From the NCBI RefSeq assembly GCF_002902965.1, contig NZ_CP026106.1, forward strand, positions 1,240,001 through 1,304,000: a DNA stretch of 64,000 nucleotides, in the 5' to 3' direction. Numbering within the stretch: position 1 is the first letter of the stretch; every line of letters starts with the position of its first letter. Below are positions 34,463 through 43,738 of the stretch, one piece after another. The position numbers and the translations under genes are program-made. The DNA comes from Paraburkholderia hospita. Its GTDB lineage: Bacteria > Pseudomonadota > Gammaproteobacteria > Burkholderiales > Burkholderiaceae. A model generated the notes under the pieces. It was not told where the DNA came from and made no database searches. It saw nothing but the letters and a program-made list of their open reading frames with translations.

Positions 34463-36274
34463 ATGCCCGATACCGCCGCGCGCACACTACGTGTCGCTCC
34501 GCTTTTTGCCCTGCTGCCGTTCTTGCGTCCTTATGCGAAGCGCTGGGCGCTCGCGTTCCTGGCGCTCCTGACGTCGGCGGGCGCGACGCTGGCGCTGCCC
34601 GTCGCGTTCAAGTACCTGATCGACCGTGGCTTCGCGAGCGGCGACCGCACGCATATCGATCGCTATTTCATCGCGCTGTTCATCGTCTCGCTGATTCTCG
34701 CCGCCGCGACGGCGCTGCGCTTCTATTGGGTGTCATGGCTCGGCGAACGGGTCACGGCCGATTTGCGGCGTGCCGTCTACGACCACGTAATGCGCATGAG
34801 CCCGCAGTTCTTCGAGACCACGCAGACGGGCGAGGTGCTGTCGCGGCTCACCACCGACACGACGCTGATCCAGACCGTGGTTGGCACGAGCCTGTCGCTC
34901 GGACTGCGCAATGTGCTGCTGGCTGTCGGTGGCATTGCGATGCTGGTCACGACGAGCCCGGTGCTGTCCGGCTACATCATCGCGACGCTGGTCGTAGTGG
35001 TCGCGCCCATCGTGATCTTCGGGCGGCGCGTGCGGCGGCTTTCGCGCGCGAGCCAGGACAAGATCGCGAACGCCAGCGCGCTGGCGGGTGAAGTGCTCAA
35101 TGCAATGCCGACCGTGCAGTCGTACACGCAGGAGACCTATGAGGCGAAGCGCTTCGGTAGCGCTGTCGAACTGGCCTTCGACACAGCACTCACTCGCATT
35201 CGTGCGCGCGCGTCGCTGACGGCGGTGGTGATCGTGTTCGTCTTCGCCGCCGTCGTGTTCGTGCTCTGGCTGGGCGCGCAGGCGGTACTCGCTGGACAGA
35301 TGACAGCGGGCCAGCTGTCGCAGTTCATCCTTTATGCGGTTTTCACGGCGGGTGCGGTGGGAGCCGTCGCCGAAGTGTGGGGCGATCTGCAGCGGGCTGC
35401 CGGCGCAACGGAACGGCTACTGCAACTACTGGCCGCGCGTTCGCCAGTGGAGGAGGCCGGGACGACCGTGCCGCTGCCCGCGCATGGAGACGGTATCCGT
35501 TTTCACGATGTCAGCTTCTCTTATCCGTCGCGTCCCGGCATCGCCGCGCTCTCCGGCTTCTCGCTCGATGTGCGTCCGGGTGAGCATGTCGCGCTGGTCG
35601 GGCCGTCTGGCGCGGGAAAGACAACGCTGTTTCAACTGCTCTTGCGCTTTTACGAACCGCAGTCCGGCGACATACTGATCAACGGCGTGTCGACGAATCA
35701 GGTCTCGCTCGCTTCATTGCGCAAGGCGATTGGTGTCGTGTTGCAGGAATCGGTGATCTTTTCGGGCAGCGTGCTCGACAACATCCGCTACGGGATGCCC
35801 GACGCAACACTCGCTCAAGTGCAGCGCGCCGCCGAGATGGCGGCTGCCGCCGGCTTTATCGCGGAACTGCCGCAAGGTTATGACACGTTCCTGGGGGAGC
35901 GCGGTGTGCGGCTGTCGGGCGGTCAGCGTCAGCGCCTTGCGATTGCGCGCGCGATTCTCAAGAACCCGCCCATCCTGCTGCTCGACGAAGCGACCAGCGC
36001 GCTCGATGCCGCGAGCGAACGGCTCGTGCAAACGGCGCTGGACAACGCCGCGCTGAACCGCACTACGCTTGTCATCGCGCATCGTCTTGCTACTGTGCAG
36101 CAAGCGGACCGCATCGTTGTTCTGGACCAGGGCCGCATTGTCGCGCAAGGTCGTCACACAGAGCTTCTGCAGAGTTCGCCGCTTTATGCGCAGCTTGCGG
36201 CACTGCAGTTTGGCGAACTGCACGGGAAGAGTGTGGAGCGTGACGTCTTGCGCGCTCACGTTGGATTTCAGTGA
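34463..36274 (+). CDS. ABC exporter with fused membrane and ATPase domains (MsbA/LapB-type)
   Basis: A 603-residue half-transporter. Residues about 20-320 hold six membrane helices (type I exporter fold). The nucleotide-binding domain follows with Walker A GPSGAGKTT (about 380-388), the Q-loop VVLQESVIFSGSV, the signature LSGGQRQR, Walker B ILLLDEATSALD and the H-loop VIAHRLATV. It likely works as a homodimer moving lipids or hydrophobic compounds out across the inner membrane. It has no accessory HlyD or TolC gene beside it, so it is closer to MsbA-type than to type I secretion. It converges with phaC and is followed by a hairpin. Confidence 0.95.
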   Translation: MPDTAARTLRVAPLFALLPFLRPYAKRWALAFLALLTSAGATLALPVAFKYLIDRGFASGDRTHIDRYFIALFIVSLILAAATALRFYWVSWLGERVTADLRRAVYDHVMRMSPQFFETTQTGEVLSRLTTDTTLIQTVVGTSLSLGLRNVLLAVGGIAMLVTTSPVLSGYIIATLVVVVAPIVIFGRRVRRLSRASQDKIANASALAGEVLNAMPTVQSYTQETYEAKRFGSAVELAFDTALTRIRARASLTAVVIVFVFAAVVFVLWLGAQAVLAGQMTAGQLSQFILYAVFTAGAVGAVAEVWGDLQRAAGATERLLQLLAARSPVEEAGTTVPLPAHGDGIRFHDVSFSYPSRPGIAALSGFSLDVRPGEHVALVGPSGAGKTTLFQLLLRFYEPQSGDILINGVSTNQVSLASLRKAIGVVLQESVIFSGSVLDNIRYGMPDATLAQVQRAAEMAAAAGFIAELPQGYDTFLGERGVRLSGGQRQRLAIARAILKNPPILLLDEATSALDAASERLVQTALDNAALNRTTLVIAHRLATVQQADRIVVLDQGRIVAQGRHTELLQSSPLYAQLAALQFGELHGKSVERDVLRAHVGFQ

Positions 36275-36358
36275 GCCGGTCAGGCGGACTTGCGCAGTTG
36301 TCGGCTGCAACCGGCCGCGAACCGTTCTGCATCCTGATCGTCGCAAGTACACCAGCAT

Positions 36359-36389
36359 AGCGGGACGCGTTTGACTGCGACGTCCCGCT
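36359..36389. terminator. Hairpin between ABC exporter and phaC
   Basis: AGCGGGACG (36359-36367) pairs perfectly with CGTCCCGCT (36381-36389). A smaller hairpin, CCCCG-TAGG-CGGGG, lies at 36406-36419. Both are in the gap between convergent genes, suitable for bidirectional termination, though no strong T-run follows. Confidence 0.65.
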
Positions 36390-36429
36390 CACTTCATGCA
36401 ATCGTCCCCGTAGGCGGGGCGCGACGACA

Positions 36430-38172
36430 CTAGTCCGCCCGCACCTTCACATACCGGCCAGGCGCCGGTTCGATCGGCCGGTGTTTCGTACTGCCCAGCC
36501 GCGTGCGCGCTTTCACCTGCTCGCCCGCATGCTGCTTCAGCCACACGATCCAATGGTTCCACCAGCTACCCGGCTGTTCTTCGGCGGACTCCAGCCATGC
36601 TCCGGCGTTGCTGGCAGACTCGTCGCTCGTCCAATAGCTGCGCTTGTTCTTCGAAGCAGGATTGATGACGCCAGCGATATGCCCGCTAGCGCCCAGCACG
36701 AATTCGACCTTACCGCCCAACAGTTGTGTCGAGCGCCACGCAGATTGCCATGGAACGATGTGATCCTCCTGCGTTGCAAGCAGATAGCCCGGCATGTCGA
36801 TGTGCTTGAGATCGACGGGCGTGCCGCACATCGTGAGCTTGCCGGGCACGCGGAGATTGTTCTCGAGATACATGTTACGCAGATACCAGCTATACATCGG
36901 CCCGGGAAGATTCGTCGTGTCCGCGTTCCAGTACAGCAGATCGAATGCGGCCGGCGTTTTGCCTTTCAGGTAGTTGTTCACGACGTACGGCCAGATCAGA
37001 TCGTTCGCGCGTAGCGTTTGAAAGGTGAAGCCGAGCTCACGTCCGGGATACAGCCCACCGCGGCCGATCGACTGCTCGCGCATCGAGACACCCGCTTCGT
37101 CGACGAATACGCCGAGGTCGCCCGGTTCGCTGAAGTCGAGCAACGCTGTCAGCAAGGTCACACTGGATACCGACTCGTCGCCATTGGCACGCATCACCGC
37201 GAGTGCGGACGACAGCATCGTACCGCCGACGCACCAGCCCAATGCATTGACCTTATCGGCGCGACTGATGGCGCGCGTCACTTCGATGGCCGTCATCACG
37301 CCATGTTCGAGGTAATCGTCCCAACTGGTATGAGCCTTCTGTGTGTCCGCATTGCGCCAGGACACCATGAACACGGTGAGACCCTGTTCATTGGCAAAGC
37401 GCACAAAGGAGTTCTGAGGCTGCAGGTCCAGAATGTAGAACTTGTTGATGCAAGGCGGGACGATCACGAGCGGGCGCTGCGCGACCGTTGGCGTGAGCGG
37501 TGCGTACTGGATCAGCTGGAACAGATCATTCTCGAATACCACCGACCCTTCGGACACCGCGACGCTGCGGCCCACTTCGAACGCGCTCTGATCGGTGATC
37601 GAAATGGTGCCTTGCTTCATATCCTCCAGCAGATGCGTGAGGCCCGCCAGCAAACTGCTACCGCTGGTTTCGAGCGCACGCCGGATCACTTCGGGATTGG
37701 TTGCAGCAAAATTCGAAGGACTCGCCAGGTCGATGAACTGCCGCATGTAAAAACGGAGTTTCTGTTTTTCCTTCTCATTCAACGCGCTCGCCTCGGTCAT
37801 GTCTTCGAGCATCTGGGCGTTGATCAGATAGTTTTCCTTCAGAAAGCCAAACCAGCCATTTCCGGACCATTCTTCGGCATGAAAGCGCCGGTCGCCACGC
37901 GTTGGCTCCACTACCGGATTCACGCCCGGCTTTGCGCCGAGCACGCGAGTCAAGGCGCTGTTCCAAAGCCCTGCTTGCTGTTGCCAGTATCGGGTGCTGG
38001 CACGCATCATGATGTTTCGAGCGCCGGATGCGACGGGATGGATCTCGTTGCCGTCGGTGTCCAATACGGTCATGTCGGGACCGTCGGTTAGCGGCAGTCC
38101 TCGCCAGAAATTGAAGCTGGCATCGAGCCAGCCTGTAGCGAACTCATCCGGCATGCTAAATAACATCTTCAT
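36430..38172 (-). CDS. phaC: Class I polyhydroxyalkanoate synthase
   Basis: A 580-residue PHA synthase. The lipase-like box GWCVGG carries the nucleophile Cys314; Asp470 (EDHIVPW) and His498 (SGHIAG) complete the triad, matching Cys319/Asp480/His508 of the Cupriavidus necator enzyme. Length and the N-terminal segment before the alpha/beta-hydrolase core (NWxxxFLKENYLINAQML region) fit class I, which polymerises short 3-hydroxyacyl-CoA. It follows phaJ by 15 bases in one operon; no phaA or phaB is nearby, so monomers would come via phaJ from beta-oxidation. The C-terminal tail (KARTRLGSTKHRPIEPAPGRY) is the usual synthase ending. Confidence 0.95.
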   Translation of the reverse strand: MKMLFSMPDEFATGWLDASFNFWRGLPLTDGPDMTVLDTDGNEIHPVASGARNIMMRASTRYWQQQAGLWNSALTRVLGAKPGVNPVVEPTRGDRRFHAEEWSGNGWFGFLKENYLINAQMLEDMTEASALNEKEKQKLRFYMRQFIDLASPSNFAATNPEVIRRALETSGSSLLAGLTHLLEDMKQGTISITDQSAFEVGRSVAVSEGSVVFENDLFQLIQYAPLTPTVAQRPLVIVPPCINKFYILDLQPQNSFVRFANEQGLTVFMVSWRNADTQKAHTSWDDYLEHGVMTAIEVTRAISRADKVNALGWCVGGTMLSSALAVMRANGDESVSSVTLLTALLDFSEPGDLGVFVDEAGVSMREQSIGRGGLYPGRELGFTFQTLRANDLIWPYVVNNYLKGKTPAAFDLLYWNADTTNLPGPMYSWYLRNMYLENNLRVPGKLTMCGTPVDLKHIDMPGYLLATQEDHIVPWQSAWRSTQLLGGKVEFVLGASGHIAGVINPASKNKRSYWTSDESASNAGAWLESAEEQPGSWWNHWIVWLKQHAGEQVKARTRLGSTKHRPIEPAPGRYVKVRAD

Positions 38173-38187
38173 ATCAAGTCCCGACCA

Positions 38188-38658
38188 TTACCTTTTATTC
38201 GCTGAAAGATCCGTGGATGTCTTGCTCAGCTCGTCGCGCGAAGTGGGCATGACGAGCGCGTCGCCTTCTATCACGACCTTGCCGCCGACCGTGCAGATCG
38301 TCGACATCACCACGCGGCGTTTCTCCGGAATCAGTTCCTTGATGGTCACTTCTGCGTGCACCGTATCGCCTGGGCGTACGGGGGCTTTGAAGCGAAGGTT
38401 CTGCCCAAGATAGACAGTGCCCGGACCCGGCAGCCGGCCGGCAATGGTCGCGGAGATGATGCTCGCCGTGAGCATCCCGTGCGCGATGCGCCCCTTGAAG
38501 GGCGTCGTCTGCGCGAATTGCTCGTTGATGTGAACCGCGTTCATGTCGCCCGACGCACCAGCGAACAACAGAATGTCGGCCTCCGTGATGGTCTTGGCAA
38601 AGCTGGCGCTCATACCAGGCTGCAGGTCTTCGTAGTCGTAACCGTTCAGTTCGTTCAT
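38188..38658 (-). CDS. phaJ: (R)-specific enoyl-CoA hydratase, MaoC/PhaJ family
   Basis: A 156-residue hot-dog-fold hydratase read from ATG 38658. Asp38 and His43 lie in AGASGDMNAVHINEQFA, the catalytic D-x4-H of (R)-hydratases, followed by the GRIAHGMLTAS segment. The enzyme converts trans-2-enoyl-CoA to (R)-3-hydroxyacyl-CoA, the direct substrate of PHA synthase. Upstream in-frame ATGs at 38697 and 38724 would lengthen it to 178 residues, without clear ribosome sites; the shorter form fits the family length. It precedes phaC by 15 bases, so monomer supply and polymerisation are coupled. Confidence 0.9.
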   Translation of the reverse strand: MNELNGYDYEDLQPGMSASFAKTITEADILLFAGASGDMNAVHINEQFAQTTPFKGRIAHGMLTASIISATIAGRLPGPGTVYLGQNLRFKAPVRPGDTVHAEVTIKELIPEKRRVVMSTICTVGGKVVIEGDALVMPTSRDELSKTSTDLSANKR

Positions 38659-38935
38659 GCGTTTTTCCAGTTGCCGGCGTGCATTCCCCACTTTCATCGT
38701 GTCTCGCACGTTATGGATCTGCATCGTTCGGTTAGTCCGAGCGGTTTGTCGTGCCTGATATCGTACTGTCAGGGTCCGTCGATGCCCGTGTCCAAACCTG
38801 CCGTTGCAGTGACAAAGCAGGCCATGCTGGCCATCAGGGCAATGCGGGATCGTCGCGCACTGGCGTGCGCCAGTGCGTCGAGATCAATGCTCCGGGTGGA
38901 AACCGACGCGGGTGATGACCGGGTCGGCGGTATCG

Positions 38936-39937
38936 TCATTTCAATCGGCTGTTTCGCCAGTCACGCGGCGTCACACGAAATTGCGAAGTGAACCACTTCG
39001 TGAACGAGCCTTGTTGCGAGTAGCCCAGCAGTGCTGAGACCCGGCCGATCGGATAGCGTGGATTGCTCATATAGCGCACGGCCAGTTCGCGCCGGACTTC
39101 CTCGACCAGCGTCGAGAAGCTGGTCTCCGCCGATTCGAGCTGACGCTGCATGGTGCGTACGCTCAGACCCAGCTGCCGCGAAACCAGCTCGACCGTGGCT
39201 TGCTCGAGCGGTAGCAGCAAATAAATCGCCTTGCGCACTTCGAGCGCAGCCGAGTCGGCACTCGCCGCGTTCATTGGCGTGGCGAGGCTTTCGGCGTATC
39301 GCACCAGTTCTGGATCAGCGGCAGGATTCGGGTAGTCGAGATCGGCCGCTGCACAGACGAAGCCGTTGAAGTCGCTTCCGAACTGCAGTGCACAGCCGAA
39401 GAACCGTCGATGAAACGTCAGGTCGGCAGGTCCGGCGTGAGTGAAATGGACAGTGCGCGGCTTCCAGTGGTCGCCGAGCAGGGCGCTGGCATGGCGTGCG
39501 AGCACGGCGACCGCCAGCTCGATCGCCTGCTTTGTCGGGGTGCCCGGTTCGACGACGAGTTCCTCCCTGATGGTGACCGTGTCGCCCGCGTTCTCGACGT
39601 AGACCGCCAGCGCTTCGTTGAGCAGATGCCGGTATTCGGCTGCGGCGAGCAGCACCTCGCGCAATGTGCGTTTGTGGGCGAGCAGGATATTGACCACGCC
39701 AGTCCCGAACTTCTGACGGGTTTCCGCCATTTGCAGGGCGAAGGTCGGGCAAGACGCCATATCGGCCGTCAGTTCGATGAGCCGGCAGCATGCGGTGGCC
39801 GGAACCCGATCGTCGGGATTGGCGAGCGCTGCCGCATCGATCCCGAACTGCTGCACGAGCTCGAACGGGTTCAGTCCGAGCCGCCGTGCCACATCGAAAT
39901 AGCCGCCCATCGCCACCGACCGCAACATCGTTTCCAT
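38936..39937 (-). CDS. AraC-family transcriptional regulator with arabinose-binding-like N domain
   Basis: A 333-residue AraC/XylS regulator of the OruR/ArgR-like type. The N-terminal 200 residues resemble the AraC-type arabinose-binding domain family (PF12625), with FGIDAAALANPDDRVPATACCRLIELTADMASCPTFALQMAE. The C-terminal domain holds two helix-turn-helix units, VELVSRQLGLSVRTMQRQLESAETSFSTLVEEVRRELAVRYM and YPIGRVSALLGYSQQGSFTKWFTSQFRVTPRDWR. GGGAG precedes the ATG. It is divergent from the BKACE-to-porin cluster starting at 40144, and reads toward phaJ, so it is the likely activator of that cluster. Confidence 0.92.
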   Translation of the reverse strand: METMLRSVAMGGYFDVARRLGLNPFELVQQFGIDAAALANPDDRVPATACCRLIELTADMASCPTFALQMAETRQKFGTGVVNILLAHKRTLREVLLAAAEYRHLLNEALAVYVENAGDTVTIREELVVEPGTPTKQAIELAVAVLARHASALLGDHWKPRTVHFTHAGPADLTFHRRFFGCALQFGSDFNGFVCAAADLDYPNPAADPELVRYAESLATPMNAASADSAALEVRKAIYLLLPLEQATVELVSRQLGLSVRTMQRQLESAETSFSTLVEEVRRELAVRYMSNPRYPIGRVSALLGYSQQGSFTKWFTSQFRVTPRDWRNSRLK

Positions 39938-40143
39938 CGCTACTCCCGCTTGAACGTGTGGGCCGCCAACTCGCGCCAGCTACAGGCTAGGTGTTTTCAC
40001 GGAGTGGCATGCAACGCTAAAACAATGGCGCCCAATCACAAAAGTGTAGCGCGTGATTCCCGTACTGTGCGGATATCGGTTCTGGTGTTTTCGCTGATGC
40101 GACGCGCCACCGGAACATCCTCACCCCACACCGGAGACAAAAG

Positions 40144-41199
40144 ATGCAGTTTCTCGACGATTCGCTCCACCCGGAGAACCAGGACAAGGTTGTCATCACC
40201 ACCGCGCCGTACGGTCCGGAATGGATGCCGGCTGACTTCCCGGAAGACATTCCGGTGACGATGGACCAGCAGGTCCAGAAGGCCGTCGACTGCTACAACG
40301 CTGGCGCCACGGTGCTTCACCTGCACGTGCGCGAACTGGACGGCAAGGGCTCGAAGCGCCTGTCCAAGTTCAACGAACTGATCGCGGGTGTGCGCGCCGC
40401 CGTGCCCGACATGATTATCCAGGTGGGCGGTTCGATATCGTTTGCACCGGAAAACGACGGACAGGCCGCGAAGTGGCTCTCCGACGATACGCGTCACATG
40501 CTGGCCGATCTCGACCCGAAGCCGGACCAGGTGACGGTCGCGATCAACACGACGCAGATGAACATCATGGAGCTGCTCTATCCGGAGTACCTGGCAGGCA
40601 CCTCGCTGTCCAATCCGGCGTTCATGGCCGCGTACAGCGAAATGACCGTGCCTGCGGGTCCGGCATGGGTCGAGGAACATCTGCGCCGCCTGCAGGCCTC
40701 GGGCATTCAGCCGCACTTCCAGCTCACGGGCATCCACGCGCTCGAAACGCTGGAGCGCCTCGTGCGCAAGGGCGTCTACAAGGGGCCGCTGAACCTGACA
40801 TGGATCGGCATCGGCGGCGGCTTCGACGGCCCGAACCCGTTCAATTTCTTCAATTTCGTGCATCGCGCGCCGGACGGCTGCACGCTGACTGCTGAGTCGT
40901 TGCTCAAGAACGTGTTGCCGTTCAACATGATGGCAATGTCGATGGGTCTGCATCCTCGCTGCGGTATCGAAGACACGATCATCGATCAGCACGGCAATCG
41001 CTTCACGTCGGTGCAGCAGATCGAGCAGTGCGTGCGCGTCGCGCGCGAACTCGGGCGCGAAATTGCCACCGGCAAGGAAGCACGCGAGATCTACCGCATC
41101 GGCGTGCAGTACGAGACGGCCGATGAGACGCTCGCGGCCAACGGCATGGCGCCGAACCGCGAGACGGGCGTCAGGAACCTGCCGCTGCGCGCGGCGTGA
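40144..41199 (+). CDS. Beta-keto acid cleavage enzyme (BKACE/DUF849)
   Basis: A 351-residue BKACE-family protein. The metal-binding HxH pair is His59 and His61 in TVLHLHVRELDGKGS. These Zn2+-dependent TIM-barrel enzymes condense a beta-keto acid with acetyl-CoA, giving acetoacetate and a new acyl-CoA; known substrates include 3-keto-5-aminohexanoate and dehydrocarnitine. The GGSISFAPENDG and GIGGGFDGPNPFNFFNFVHRAPDG segments line the substrate pocket and may define a subfamily different from Kce. CCGGAG precedes the ATG. It is the first gene of the colinear cluster; its specificity would set the final degradation step. Confidence 0.92.
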   Translation: MQFLDDSLHPENQDKVVITTAPYGPEWMPADFPEDIPVTMDQQVQKAVDCYNAGATVLHLHVRELDGKGSKRLSKFNELIAGVRAAVPDMIIQVGGSISFAPENDGQAAKWLSDDTRHMLADLDPKPDQVTVAINTTQMNIMELLYPEYLAGTSLSNPAFMAAYSEMTVPAGPAWVEEHLRRLQASGIQPHFQLTGIHALETLERLVRKGVYKGPLNLTWIGIGGGFDGPNPFNFFNFVHRAPDGCTLTAESLLKNVLPFNMMAMSMGLHPRCGIEDTIIDQHGNRFTSVQQIEQCVRVARELGREIATGKEAREIYRIGVQYETADETLAANGMAPNRETGVRNLPLRAA

Positions 41200-41249
41200 T
41201 GGTGGGCGTGCAGTCCAGGCGGTAGTTGTCGCCGGTTTCAAAGGCGGGA

Positions 41250-41325
41250 CTCCCCGGTTAGCGCCGGGGAGCGAGTTGCGATATCCATAAGCGGTCGCTG
41301 TGCCCTGAGGGCAAAGACGGCCGCT
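41250..41325 (+). other. Two intergenic hairpins between BKACE and MFS genes
   Basis: CTCCCCGG (41250-41257) pairs with CCGGGGAG (41264-41271). A second stem, AGCGGTCG (41290-41297) with CGGCCGCT (41318-41325, one wobble pair), encloses a small GCCC/GGGC hairpin. They lie inside what is otherwise one transcription unit, so they may adjust relative expression or stabilise mRNA ends instead of terminating. Confidence 0.6.
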
Positions 41326-41351
41326 ATCAAGCGGGACGAAGGAGACACATC

Positions 41352-42671
41352 ATGCTCATGCAGCATGCCGAACCCACGGCGGGCAATGTACCCGTCACAC
41401 AAGCGGACGTGCGCGGCTATGCATGGATCGTATTTGCCCTGACGGTCGGGCTGTTGCTCTCCGACTACATGTCGCGGCAGGTGTTGAACGCCGTGTTTCC
41501 GCTGCTCAAGGCCACATGGGGCCTTTCCGATACCCGGCTGGGTTCGCTGAGCAGCGTGGTCGCGCTGATGGTCGGCGTGCTCACCTTTCCGCTGTCGGTG
41601 CTTGCCGATCGCTGGGGGCGCGTGAAGAGCATCGTCCTGATGGCGGCGATGTGGAGTCTCGCGACGCTGGGCTGCGCGATCTCGACGAACTATGGCGAGA
41701 TGCTGCTGGCGCGGGCGTTCGTCGGTATCGGCGAAGCTGCCTACGGCAGTGTCGGGATCGCAGTGGTCCTGAGCATTTTCCCCGCACGGCTGCGCTCCAC
41801 GCTGACGGGCGCGTTCATGGCGGGCGGGGCGTTCGGCTCAGTGCTGGGCATGGCACTGGGCGGCGCGGTCGCGGCCCAGATGGGCTGGCGTATGGCGTTT
41901 GGCGCGATGGCGGCACTGGGGATCGTGCTGGTGATCGTCTACCGGCTCGTCGTTACCGAACAGCGTCTCGCGCTGCTGCAGCCGGCAAGCCTGAACAAGG
42001 CGGAAGGGCTCGGTGTGCGGATGAGCCTGCGCGCGCTGATGAAGGGGCTGTTCTCGACGAAGTCCGTCGTGTGCGCTTATGTCGGCAGCGGTATCCATCT
42101 GCTGGTTCCCGCCGCTGTGTGGGCGTGGATGCCGAGCTTTCTGAATCGCTACTACGGCATGCCCATCGGCAAGGCCGCGACGAGCGCGGCAGTGTTCGTG
42201 CTGGTGACGGGCGTTGGCATGGTGGTGTGCGGCAGTCTCGCCGACCGGCTCAGCAAGAATGGACGCGAACGCAAGTGGAGCGCTGCTATCGCCTTCTGCC
42301 TGGCGTCCTTCACGCTGCTCGCGATTGGCTTTCGCATGCCAGCGGGTCCGTTGCAACTGATGGTGATCGGCGTTGGCATGTTCTTCTGCGCAGGGGCGAG
42401 CGGCCCGTCGGGTGCGATGGTGGCCAACCTCACGCCGCCGTCGATACATGCATCGGCGTTTGCGACCCTGACGCTCGCGAACAACCTGCTGGGTCTGGCA
42501 CCCGCTGCCGTGCTCACAGGCGTCATTGCCGACCGGCTCGGACTGCTCGGCGCATTGCAACTCGTGCCGTTTGCACCGCTCATCGCAGCTATCGCGTTCT
42601 TTATCGGCAAGCGGAACTACGCGAGCGATCTCGATCGCCTGAATACGCTGCGCGAAGAGGCCGCACACTGA
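41352..42671 (+). CDS. MFS transporter, probable importer of the cluster substrate
   Basis: A 439-residue major facilitator with about 12 helices. QVLNAVFPLLKATWGLSDTRLGSLSSVVALMVGVLTFPLSVLADRWGRVK contains motif A (LADRWGRVK) and AYGSVGIAVVLSIFPARLRSTLTGAFMAGGAFGSVLG covers the TM4-5 region. The pattern is that of MFS carriers for organic acids or aromatics (ACS/AAHS-like). GAAGGAG lies 7 bases before the ATG at 41352. Being the second gene of the catabolic cluster, it probably imports the substrate across the inner membrane, with the porin at 47317 serving the outer membrane. Confidence 0.9.
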   Translation: MLMQHAEPTAGNVPVTQADVRGYAWIVFALTVGLLLSDYMSRQVLNAVFPLLKATWGLSDTRLGSLSSVVALMVGVLTFPLSVLADRWGRVKSIVLMAAMWSLATLGCAISTNYGEMLLARAFVGIGEAAYGSVGIAVVLSIFPARLRSTLTGAFMAGGAFGSVLGMALGGAVAAQMGWRMAFGAMAALGIVLVIVYRLVVTEQRLALLQPASLNKAEGLGVRMSLRALMKGLFSTKSVVCAYVGSGIHLLVPAAVWAWMPSFLNRYYGMPIGKAATSAAVFVLVTGVGMVVCGSLADRLSKNGRERKWSAAIAFCLASFTLLAIGFRMPAGPLQLMVIGVGMFFCAGASGPSGAMVANLTPPSIHASAFATLTLANNLLGLAPAAVLTGVIADRLGLLGALQLVPFAPLIAAIAFFIGKRNYASDLDRLNTLREEAAH

Positions 42672-42747
42672 TTGATCCATGGCAACGCGTGCGTTACGCC
42701 GCGGGCCAAAACTAATTCGCAGTTGAGTAATGGATAGGAGATTCAAC

Positions 42748-43728
42748 ATGGCAAAGGCAGTGCGCTTCCATGAAACGGGTGGTCCCGAAGTCTTGCGCTA
42801 CGAGGACGTTGAAGTGGGCGATCCCGGCCCAGGGCAGGTCCGCCTGCGTCACGAGGCAGTCGGCCTGAATTTCGCCGACACGTATTTCCGCAGCGGCCTC
42901 TACCCGGTCCCACTGCCTGCAGGCATGGGCGTCGAGGCGGCGGGCGTGGTCGAATCGATTGGCCCGGGTGTGACGAACGTCGCGGTGGGCGATCGCGTGA
43001 CTTACACGGGTTTCGTCAATACGCTCGGCGCCTATAGCACCGAACGCCTGGTTCCAGCGGGTCCGCTCATCAAGCTGCCCGATGCGATCTCCAGCGAAAC
43101 GGCTGCTGGCATGACCATGCGCGGCCTGACCGCGTCGTATCTGATGCGCCGTATCCATGACTTCAAGGCGGGCGACGTCATTCTGCTGCATGCCGCTGCG
43201 GGTGGCGTTGGGCTGATCGTGTCGCAATGGGCGAAGCTGCTGGGTCTGACCGTGATCGGCACGGTTTCGACGGAAGCCAAGGGCGAGATTGCCCGCGCGC
43301 ATGGCTGCGACCACGTCGTCTACTACGGCCGGGAGAACGTTGCGAAGCGCGTGCGTGAACTGACGGATGGCGTCGGCGTGAACGTGGTGTTCGACAGCGT
43401 CGGCAAGGATACCTTTGAGGCTTCACTCGATTCGCTCAAGCGTCGCGGTCTGATGGTCTGCGTAGGCACGGCGTCGGGTCCGATCCCGCCGTTCAATCCG
43501 CAGATGCTGGCGGTGAAAGGCTCGCTGTATATGACTCGCCCGGCGCTGGCCGACTATATCGCCGACCCCGTCGAAAAGAACGAACTGGCAGGCGAAATCT
43601 TCGGGCATATCGCCGCGGGCCGCATCAAGATCGAGCTCAACCAGCGCTACGCGCTCGAGGATGCGGCGCAAGCGCACCGCGACCTGGAAGCGCGCAAGAC
43701 GACCGGCTCATCGGTCTTCGTCATCTGA
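42748..43728 (+). CDS. qor: NADPH:quinone oxidoreductase-type zinc-free MDR enzyme
   Basis: A 326-residue protein of the medium-chain dehydrogenase/reductase superfamily, quinone oxidoreductase branch. There are no structural or catalytic zinc cysteines. MAKAVRFHETGGPEVLRYEDVEVG begins the GroES-like domain, and HAAAGGVGLIVSQWAKLLGL is the Rossmann nucleotide loop (AxxGGVG). Y-x-x-x-R-like residues typical for NADPH binding follow. TAGGAG precedes the ATG at 42748. In this cluster it could reduce an alpha,beta-unsaturated intermediate. General quinone detoxification is the alternative. Confidence 0.92.
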   Translation: MAKAVRFHETGGPEVLRYEDVEVGDPGPGQVRLRHEAVGLNFADTYFRSGLYPVPLPAGMGVEAAGVVESIGPGVTNVAVGDRVTYTGFVNTLGAYSTERLVPAGPLIKLPDAISSETAAGMTMRGLTASYLMRRIHDFKAGDVILLHAAAGGVGLIVSQWAKLLGLTVIGTVSTEAKGEIARAHGCDHVVYYGRENVAKRVRELTDGVGVNVVFDSVGKDTFEASLDSLKRRGLMVCVGTASGPIPPFNPQMLAVKGSLYMTRPALADYIADPVEKNELAGEIFGHIAAGRIKIELNQRYALEDAAQAHRDLEARKTTGSSVFVI

Positions 43729-43738
43729 GGAACATGCC

